A stretch of 11,913 nt of DNA, taken from Flavobacteriaceae bacterium (lineage in GTDB: Bacteria > Bacteroidota > Bacteroidia > Flavobacteriales > Flavobacteriaceae). This document shows, piece after piece, positions 7,004-11,913 of this stretch. Position 1 is the stretch's first letter. Each line of letters begins with the position of its first letter. A program made the position numbers and the translations under genes. The stretch lies in NCBI GenBank assembly GCA_030618945.1, contig JAUXCI010000051.1, positions 1-11,913 on the forward strand, in the 5' to 3' direction. The notes below the pieces were generated by a model. It made no database searches and had not been told where the DNA came from. It worked only from the letters and a program-made list of their open reading frames with translations.

Positions 7004-7028
7004 ACTTGCTGTTTTTTTAATATTTCAC
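7004..7028 (+). repeat. Leader element, copy 1 (ACTTGCT / T7 / TTCAC)
   Basis: ACTTGCT, one base, T7, AA, then TATTTCAC. A close relative stands at 8482-8507 before the transporter gene; the two agree at 21 aligned positions with one one-base gap. Both lie in non-coding DNA next to maltose genes, which hints at a shared regulatory or RNA-leader role, although T-runs raise the odds of chance similarity. Confidence 0.35.
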
Positions 7029-7087
7029 CCGACGAATATATATGATTAGCTACAATTTAACACTAGATTAATAGCTTACAAAATTTG

Positions 7088-7135
7088 CGAAACCGTTAGA
7101 GTGTTCATAAGTTTTATTACGAAACCGTTGGAGTG
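7088..7135 (+). repeat. 16-bp direct repeat, candidate LacI-family operator pair
   Basis: CGAAACCGTTAGAGTG (7088-7103) and CGAAACCGTTGGAGTG (7120-7135) differ at one base and are spaced 32 bp start to start, about three helical turns. Each contains GAAACCGTT, which fits GNAANCGNT, the core of LacI/GalR-family operators such as the cre consensus, and a short AAC-C-GTT symmetry. They lie about 260-310 bp before the LacI-family gene. Autoregulation or joint control by that protein is an inference; another regulator could bind here. Confidence 0.45.
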
Positions 7136-7209
7136 AAATTTCCAAGAAGCCCGCAAACAATATGATATTCTAAATATAGGAAAAGTACTTTGGTATATCG
7201 TCAAAAATG

Positions 7210-7239
7210 TTTGTGTAAAATGAGTAATTCATATCGTTG
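7210..7239 (+). promoter_or_regulatory. Candidate promoter of the LacI-family gene
   Basis: TTTG (7210-7213), 18 bp, then TATCGTTG (7232-7239) fits the Bacteroidota -33/-7 pattern with one mismatch in TAnnTTTG. It would give a leader of about 150 bases before the ATG at 7399. The direct repeat lies upstream of it, not over it, so control from there would need looping or activation. Confidence 0.3.
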
Positions 7240-7398
7240 AGGATTAATAGTTTTTTTCACCCAATTAATTTTTCTTATTTTTATCAACGAAATGATCTTG
7301 TAGAACGAAAGACATCTGAACTTTTGGATAATCAATTTTAATGTTACATAAGATCTAATCCTTACAGGCATTTTCCAGAGGATTCTATTCTAAATCGT

Positions 7399-8439
7399 AT
7401 GAAACAAAAAATCACACTTAAAAAAATAGCAAAAGAATTTGGTGTGTCAATTTCTACGGTATCCAAGGCGCTTAAAGACAGTCATGAGATTAGTTTGGAA
7501 GTAAAAGAGAGGATTCAGGCCTTCGCCAAATACTATCATTACAAACCCAACAATTTAGCACTTAATCTAAGAAATCAAAAAACCAAAACTATTGGAGTAA
7601 TTATACCTGAAATTGTTCATCATTTTTTTACGACCGTAATAACCGGGATTGAAAAACTAGCAAATGATAAAGGGTATAACGTTATGATTTGCCTTTCTAA
7701 CGAATCTTATGAAAAAGAGGTGTTGAATATGGATATGCTTGCGAATGGAGTTGTGGACGGAATCATTGTATCCGTTGCCAAAGAAACAGAGGAAAAAGGC
7801 ACCTATGATCATTTTAGAGAATTAATCCATAATGGAATGCCCCTTGTTATGTTTGACAGGGTTATAGAGGAAATAAAATGCAACAAGGTTATTGCAGATG
7901 ATAAAGGAGGAGCCTTTTTGGCCACAGATAAACTGATCAACAATGGATGTACTAAAATCGCTATAATTACAACTCCTGATTATGTTACTGTTGGATGCGA
8001 ACGAAAAGAAGGCTATCTCAAAGCACTGGAGGCAGGAAATTTAAAGATAAATAAGGATTTAATCATTAATATAGATGACAAACAAAGTGTTGAAGATCAA
8101 TTGCAGATCCTATTTTTAAACGAAAATATTCCCGACGGAATATTTGCAGTGAACGAAATTTATGCGGCCACAGTGATGAAAGTTGCCGCGAGTTTTGGTT
8201 ACCACATCCCTGATGATATTGAAGTTATCGGTTTTACTGATAGTTTGATATCCGAATTTGCTACACCCTCAATTACTTCTGTTTCGCAACATGGTAGGAG
8301 CATGGGTCAAAAGGCATTCGAGTTGTTATTGGATGAAATAGATTCAGAAGATTCCGATTATCAATATAAAACAGCACTTATTCAAACTGATCTAAAAGTC
8401 AGAAATTCCACAAAGAAAACGCATCTACAGAAATTGTAA
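7399..8439 (+). CDS. LacI-family transcriptional regulator
   Basis: This 346-residue protein has the full LacI/GalR architecture. The N-terminal helix-turn-helix is TLKKIAKEFGVSISTVSKAL (6-25). The hinge-helix region LALNLRNQKT (53-62) has L57 in the position of the DNA-intercalating leucine. A periplasmic-binding-protein-like effector domain runs from about 64 to 335. Family landmarks include TIGVIIP (64-70), MFDR (151-154), CERKEGYLKAL (200-210) and GFTD (278-281). It should bind a sugar or sugar phosphate and control transcription; gene context points to maltose or a maltodextrin-derived ligand. The transporter operon starts 210 bp downstream on the same strand. A 16-bp direct repeat with a LacI-like core lies in the long gap upstream and may be its operator. 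Whether it represses or activates cannot be read from sequence. Confidence 0.93.
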   Translation: MKQKITLKKIAKEFGVSISTVSKALKDSHEISLEVKERIQAFAKYYHYKPNNLALNLRNQKTKTIGVIIPEIVHHFFTTVITGIEKLANDKGYNVMICLSNESYEKEVLNMDMLANGVVDGIIVSVAKETEEKGTYDHFRELIHNGMPLVMFDRVIEEIKCNKVIADDKGGAFLATDKLINNGCTKIAIITTPDYVTVGCERKEGYLKALEAGNLKINKDLIINIDDKQSVEDQLQILFLNENIPDGIFAVNEIYAATVMKVAASFGYHIPDDIEVIGFTDSLISEFATPSITSVSQHGRSMGQKAFELLLDEIDSEDSDYQYKTALIQTDLKVRNSTKKTHLQKL

Positions 8440-8449
8440 ATATATTTTA

Positions 8450-8457
8450 TATATTTG
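8450..8457 (+). promoter_or_regulatory. Candidate upstream -7 element before the transporter operon
   Basis: TATATTTG, an exact TAnnTTTG match, begins 10 bp after the LacI-family stop codon. A TTG at 8434-8436 is only 13 bp upstream, shorter than the usual spacing. If used, it would give a leader of about 185 bases containing the ACTTGCT/T7 element and a weak hairpin at 8514-8540. A second candidate nearer the gene is listed at 8571-8601. Confidence 0.3.
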
Positions 8458-8481
8458 CCAGATATTAGTAGATATTTCACG

Positions 8482-8507
8482 ACTTGCTAATTTTTTTAAC
8501 TCTTCAC
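8482..8507 (+). repeat. Leader element, copy 2 (ACTTGCT / T7 / TTCAC)
   Basis: ACTTGCT, AA, T7, AA, then CTCTTCAC. It matches the element at 7004-7028 apart from a one-base gap and a few substitutions. It lies about 145 bp before the transporter ATG and just downstream of the TATATTTG box, so it would be near the 5' end of that transcript. Confidence 0.35.
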
Positions 8508-8513
8508 AATATG

Positions 8514-8540
8514 GGATGGCTTTAATGTTATACCCTATCC
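8514..8540 (+). terminator. Weak hairpin followed by T-rich sequence
   Basis: GGATGG (8514-8519) can pair with CTATCC (8535-8540), using one G-U pair, around a 15-base loop. GATTTTAATTTTTAT follows. It could terminate the LacI-gene transcript or act in the leader of the transporter operon, but the stem is short and the T-run is interrupted. Confidence 0.2.
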
Positions 8541-8563
8541 GATTTTAATTTTTATATTTCTGA

Positions 8564-8579
8564 ATGTTAATTGTAACAT
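8564..8579. promoter_or_regulatory. Palindrome ATGTTA-N4-TAACAT, candidate operator
   Basis: Perfect 6-bp arms around ATTG, 70 bp before the transporter start. The TTG in its centre (8571-8573) would serve as the -33 element of the candidate promoter ending at 8601, so a protein bound here would block it. It lacks the central CG usual for LacI-family sites. A related shorter palindrome, ATGTTACAT, occurs before the LacI gene at 7341-7349. Confidence 0.4.
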
Positions 8580-8601
8580 AATTCATTTTTCATTAGATTT
8601 T
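8571..8601 (+). promoter_or_regulatory. Candidate proximal promoter of the transporter operon
   Basis: TTG (8571-8573), 20 bp, then TAGATTTT (8594-8601), seven of eight bases or better against TAnnTTTG with a mismatch at the last position. The implied leader is about 40 bases. Its -33 element is embedded in the palindrome 8564-8579, consistent with a regulated promoter. Confidence 0.35.
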
Positions 8602-8649
8602 TATGTATTATTAAAACTTAAAATCAAATCATCAAATAAATTAATAATT

Positions 8650-9999
8650 ATGGAAAAAAGACGCCTTGGTTTTTGGGAAATCTGGAACTTAAGTTTTGGT
8701 TTTTTGGGAATTCAAATGGGTTTCGCCCTACAGAACGCTAATGCTAGCAGGGTATTGCAGATTTTTGGTGCTGATGTTCATGAACTATCATGGTTTTGGA
8801 TTGTAGCCCCATTAACCGGATTAATAGTTCAGCCCATCATCGGATATTACAGTGACAAAACATGGACAAAACTTGGACGGCGAAGACCCTTCTTTTTAAC
8901 AGGTGCCATACTGGCCTCAGTTGGGTTGGTTCTAATGCCCAACGCCCATATGTTTACAGCCTTTATGCCAGCCTTATGGGTTGGAGCAGGTATGTTGATG
9001 ATCATGGATGCATCATTTAATATCGCCATGGAACCTTTTAGAGCCTTAGTAGCGGATGTTTTGCCCAGTGATCAAAGAACCCTGGGCTTTAGTGTCCAAA
9101 CTATTCTTATTGGAATAGGTGCGGTTATTGGATCATGGTTACCTTATGTGCTTACCAATTGGATCGGTATTTCAAATACCGCCGAACCTGGTAAAGTACC
9201 ATTTAGCCTCATGTTGTCTTTTATTATTGGCGCCGTTGTTTTGATTATCAGTATTCTGATCACTGTATTTACGACCAAGGAGTATTCTCCCGAAGAAATG
9301 GAGTTAATTAATGGACCTTCAGAAGAGGATGAAATTGAAGAAGCAGGCTTAATGAATATTTTTACTGACTTTAAAAACATGCCTGTTACTATGCGTCAAC
9401 TTAGCTGGGTTCAATTCTTCTCCTGGTTTGGTTTATTTGGAATGTGGGTTTTCTCTACACCGGCAATAGCCCATCATGTTTATGGATTATCTTTGGACGA
9501 CACACATAGTTCTATATATCAAAATGCAGGGGACTGGGTAGGAATTCTATTTGGTGTATACAATGCCATTTCAGCAATTTACGCCTTCTTTTTACCTGCC
9601 ATCGCTAAAAAACTAGGACGCAAGAGAACACACACCATGTCACTTGTTATTGGAGGCTTAGGGCTTATTTCTATTTATTTTGCCCCGGATGAAAACTGGT
9701 TAATTCTATCTATGGTTGGTATTGGAATTGCCTGGGCCAGTATTTTAGCAATGCCTTATGCCATCTTAGCCGGATCAATACCTCCTCGTAAAATGGGTGT
9801 TTATATGGGAATCTTTAACTTCTTTATAGTAATTCCTCAAATAATTAATGCCATAATCGGAGGCCCGATTGTAAAATATGTTTATGGTGGCAACCCGATC
9901 TACGCCCTTGTTATTAGTGGAGTTTCCTTTTTAATTGCAGCTGCATTAGTGGCCAAAGTGAAAGATGAAGATGACGAAATAATTGAAGAAAAAGTTTAA
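8650..9999 (+). CDS. MFS sugar transporter, SLC45/GPH-like, probable maltose importer
   Basis: This inner-membrane major facilitator of 449 residues has about twelve hydrophobic segments. Sequence landmarks match the sucrose/maltose cation symporters (SLC45, plant SUT and GPH-type): GYYSDKTWTKLGRRRPF (65-81) in the first cytoplasmic loop, RALVADVLPSDQR (131-143), a second basic loop KKLGRKRTH (320-328), and GIAWASILAMPYA (359-371). A long acidic central loop (about 211-235, with EEDEIEE) and an acidic C-terminus (439-448) are cytoplasmic by this topology. It would import a disaccharide, most likely maltose, with a cation. The substrate is inferred from the downstream GH65 phosphorylase and beta-phosphoglucomutase, which need intact intracellular maltose. 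It is the first gene of the operon; the mutase begins 4 bp after its stop. The start is supported by the MEKRR opening just before the first membrane segment. Confidence 0.92.
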   Translation: MEKRRLGFWEIWNLSFGFLGIQMGFALQNANASRVLQIFGADVHELSWFWIVAPLTGLIVQPIIGYYSDKTWTKLGRRRPFFLTGAILASVGLVLMPNAHMFTAFMPALWVGAGMLMIMDASFNIAMEPFRALVADVLPSDQRTLGFSVQTILIGIGAVIGSWLPYVLTNWIGISNTAEPGKVPFSLMLSFIIGAVVLIISILITVFTTKEYSPEEMELINGPSEEDEIEEAGLMNIFTDFKNMPVTMRQLSWVQFFSWFGLFGMWVFSTPAIAHHVYGLSLDDTHSSIYQNAGDWVGILFGVYNAISAIYAFFLPAIAKKLGRKRTHTMSLVIGGLGLISIYFAPDENWLILSMVGIGIAWASILAMPYAILAGSIPPRKMGVYMGIFNFFIVIPQIINAIIGGPIVKYVYGGNPIYALVISGVSFLIAAALVAKVKDEDDEIIEEKV

Positions 10000-10003
10000 A
10001 AAA

Positions 10004-10657
10004 ATGAATCAAAAAGCCATAATATTTGATCTTGATGGAGTTATTGTTGATACGGCAAAATACCATTATCTAGCCTGGAAGACCCTGGCCTCAAAATTAA
10101 ATTTTGACTTTACTGAGGCGCAAAATGAACAATTAAAGGGAGTCAGTAGGGTCAGGTCATTGGAAATTTTATTAGACCTTGGAAAGATTCATCTTGAAGC
10201 AGATCAAAAGAAGCAGTTATTGGAAGAAAAAAATGAGCAGTATCTTCAGTATATAGCTCAAATGGATCAGAAGGAGATTTTGCCTGGAATTGACAATCTG
10301 CTTCATTACCTTAACCTGAATAAAATTCCCTTTGCGCTGGGTTCTGCCAGTAAAAATGCCAGGCTCATTTTGGAAAAACTTGATTTGATCCATTTATTTG
10401 GAGCCATTGTAGACGGAAATGATGTAAGTACCGCCAAACCTGATCCTGAGGTTTTTTTGTTAGCAGCAAGCAAACTAGGAAAAAAACCAGAAGATTGTAT
10501 TGTAATTGAAGATGCCAAAGCTGGAATTGAAGCAGCAAACCTTGCGCTTATGACCAGTATAGGAATTGGGGGGGGAAAAGTATTAAAAGAAGCTGATTTT
10601 GTATTGAACGATACCAGTCAATTGACAATTGATTTCGTACAAAAATTGATGGCTTAA
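10004..10657 (+). CDS. pgmB: Beta-phosphoglucomutase
   Basis: This cytosolic HAD-superfamily enzyme converts beta-D-glucose 1-phosphate to glucose 6-phosphate. At 217 residues it is close to the 221 of the Lactococcus lactis enzyme, and it aligns with that enzyme without major gaps. It has FDLDGVIVDT (8-17), with nucleophile D9 and acid/base D11; the cap-domain EQLKGVSR (42-49), with phosphate-binding R49; GSASKN (113-118), with S114; K145 in AKPDPEVF; and E169-D170 in IEDAKAGIEA. The start is ATG 10004, because the upstream TTG at 9983 would overlap the transporter and add a lysine-rich tail absent from the family. It is 4 bp from the transporter and 11 bp from the phosphorylase, so it is part of one operon and uses the phosphorylase's sugar phosphate product. 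A run of eight Gs (10568-10575) lies within the gene; the frame is intact here. Confidence 0.95.
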   Translation: MNQKAIIFDLDGVIVDTAKYHYLAWKTLASKLNFDFTEAQNEQLKGVSRVRSLEILLDLGKIHLEADQKKQLLEEKNEQYLQYIAQMDQKEILPGIDNLLHYLNLNKIPFALGSASKNARLILEKLDLIHLFGAIVDGNDVSTAKPDPEVFLLAASKLGKKPEDCIVIEDAKAGIEAANLALMTSIGIGGGKVLKEADFVLNDTSQLTIDFVQKLMA

Positions 10658-10668
10658 AACAAACGACT

Positions 10669-11913
10669 ATGAATATAGATTATATCAAACCTCATGAGTG
10701 GAAAATAATTGAAGAGGGGTTTAACAAGGAACACGTAACGGCATCCGAAAGCATTTTTAGTTTAGGAAACGGTGCGATGGGGCAAAGAGCCAATTTTGAA
10801 GAATTTTATAGCGGAGACACTTTGCAAGGCAGTTATATTGGAGGAATTTATTACCCGGATAAAACAAGAGTGGGTTGGTGGAAAAATGGTTATCCCGAAT
10901 ATTTTGCCAAAGTTTTGAATGCCCCTAATTGGATAGGAATTGGCCTTAAGATCAATGGAAAAGTGCTCGACCTAAACACTTGTAAAATCATTGATTTTTA
11001 CAGAGAACTAGACATGAAAAATGGGGTTCTAAGCCGATCTTTTGTGGTGGAATTCACTGATGGCGACATGGCCAAAATTCACGCTACACGATTCTTAAGC
11101 CTGACCCTTCAAGAAGTTGGAGCAATAAAATACAGCGTAACACCGATAAATTTTCAAGGAGACATTGAATTTGCTCCTTATCTTGACGCGGGAATTGTAA
11201 ATCAAGATTCTAATTATGATGAATTTTTCTGGGAAATTTTAGATAAAAAAGAGGGTCAGGATGAGGCTTATATATTGTCAAAGACTTTGAAAACCGGGTT
11301 TTTGGTCTCGACAGGGATGAAGATTGAAATACTCCTGAATGACGCTGCTGTAAATATTAAAAATAAAGCTGAATCGACCGAAAAAAGCATAACCTACAAA
11401 TATAAAACAACGGTCAATATTGGTGATACTTTTTCTCTTGTTAAATACGGGGGATATGTGCAATCCATGAATCATCCGGATGGAGAGCTCACCAATATGT
11501 CAAGGCAAGTATTGAATAAAGCAGCAAAAATTGGGTTTGATGAGCTTCTTGAAAAACAAGAAAAAGCATGGGCTAAAATTTGGGACACGGCTGATATTAC
11601 TATCTCCGGAGATGTCAAAGCACAACAAGCCATCAGGTTTAATATTTTTCAGTTAAATCAAACATATTCAGGTGAAGACTCAAGGTTAAATATTGGGCCA
11701 AAGGGATTTACAGGCGAAAAATATGGAGGCAGTACCTATTGGGATACTGAGGCCTATTGTATCCCATTCTATATGAGTACAAAAGATAAAAACGTGGCGA
11801 AAAACCTTTTGATCTATCGCTATAATCAATTGGATAAAGCCATCGAAAATGCTGAAAAATTAGGCTTTAACAATGGCGCTGCTTTATTTCCAATGGTTAC
11901 CATGAACGGTGAA
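10669..11913 (+). CDS. GH65 glycoside phosphorylase, probable maltose phosphorylase (3' end beyond window)
   Basis: The frame is open from ATG 10669 to the window end, giving 415 residues of a protein that normally has about 750-770, so roughly the first half is present. It starts MNIDYIKPHEWKIIEEGF, a typical GH65 opening. The N-terminal beta-sandwich domain covers about 10-260, with SLGNGAMGQRANFEE near residues 31-45. The catalytic (alpha/alpha)6 domain begins around 320 and shows GPKGFTGEKYGG (343-354) and YWDTEA (357-362). This combination matches maltose phosphorylases; trehalose and kojibiose phosphorylases usually have a different sequence before FWDTE. The catalytic glutamate lies beyond the window, so activity cannot be confirmed. 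The enzyme would split intracellular maltose with phosphate into glucose and beta-glucose 1-phosphate, the substrate of the pgmB product encoded 11 bp upstream. No signal peptide is seen, which fits a cytosolic enzyme. Confidence 0.92.
   Translation, partial: MNIDYIKPHEWKIIEEGFNKEHVTASESIFSLGNGAMGQRANFEEFYSGDTLQGSYIGGIYYPDKTRVGWWKNGYPEYFAKVLNAPNWIGIGLKINGKVLDLNTCKIIDFYRELDMKNGVLSRSFVVEFTDGDMAKIHATRFLSLTLQEVGAIKYSVTPINFQGDIEFAPYLDAGIVNQDSNYDEFFWEILDKKEGQDEAYILSKTLKTGFLVSTGMKIEILLNDAAVNIKNKAESTEKSITYKYKTTVNIGDTFSLVKYGGYVQSMNHPDGELTNMSRQVLNKAAKIGFDELLEKQEKAWAKIWDTADITISGDVKAQQAIRFNIFQLNQTYSGEDSRLNIGPKGFTGEKYGGSTYWDTEAYCIPFYMSTKDKNVAKNLLIYRYNQLDKAIENAEKLGFNNGAALFPMVTMNGE

Larger units (their letters stand above)
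6811..7398 (+). other. Long intergenic region between rluB and the LacI gene
   Basis: I see no convincing gene in these 588 bases. The first ~80 bases are noticeably richer in G+C than the rest (about half G+C by my count of 6818-6884) and are open in one frame on each strand, possibly a decayed gene. From about 6940 the sequence is AT-rich and regulatory in character: an ACTTGCT plus T-run element that recurs before the transporter gene (7004-7028), a direct repeat (7088-7135), a candidate promoter (7210-7239) and a small palindrome ATGTTACAT (7341-7349). No rRNA, tRNA or strong terminator hairpin was recognised. Confidence 0.6.

Noticed and set aside
9983..10003. TTG at 9983 as start of pgmB
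   Set aside because: It overlaps the transporter gene and adds a lysine-rich tail; ATG 10004 matches the family start.

Overview
The window looks like chromosome from a flavobacterium (Bacteroidota, class Flavobacteriia). The evidence is low G+C, Bacteroidota-type TAnnTTTG -7 promoter elements, a secreted MORN-repeat protein whose signal peptide ends in the phylum-typical FAQ, and a maltose locus arranged LacI regulator, SLC45/GPH-like importer, beta-phosphoglucomutase, GH65 phosphorylase. All confident genes lie on the + strand. The genus cannot be fixed from this window.

Region 1 (about 147-1941) is a two-gene signalling unit. It encodes a membrane LytS/YehU-type histidine kinase and, 10 bp downstream, a LytTR-type response regulator.

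Region 2 (1974-5755) is an isoprenoid cluster: diphosphomevalonate decarboxylase (forced TTG start), a secreted 24-residue-period MORN-type repeat protein, a mevalonate kinase, and a UbiA-family prenyltransferase of the geranylgeranylglycerol-phosphate geranylgeranyltransferase type. The two GHMP enzymes make isopentenyl diphosphate by the mevalonate route. The prenyltransferase would attach a polyprenyl chain to an acceptor, and its family relation to archaeal ether-lipid enzymes is the most interesting biological point of the window. A ribosomal pseudouridine synthase (RluB type, 5896-6810) follows. Near-identical TAnnTTTG boxes sit 14-16 bp before plausible starts of mvaD, the mevalonate kinase and rluB, which suggests very short leaders.

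Region 3 (6811-7398) is a 588-bp gap with no convincing gene. It holds a 16-bp direct repeat with a LacI-family-like core, a candidate promoter, and an element that recurs in the gap before the transporter.

Region 4 (7399 to the window end) is a maltose utilisation locus. A LacI-family repressor is followed by a 210-bp regulatory gap and then by a tight operon: MFS importer, 4 bp, beta-phosphoglucomutase, 11 bp, GH65 phosphorylase cut off by the window end. The inferred logic is import of intact maltose, phosphorolysis to glucose plus beta-glucose 1-phosphate, and conversion of the latter to glucose 6-phosphate, controlled by the LacI protein.

I found no CRISPR array, insertion sequence, tRNA, rRNA or prophage signal. 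No clearly novel system is visible; the items worth checking are the lipid-gene linkage and the regulatory elements around the maltose genes.
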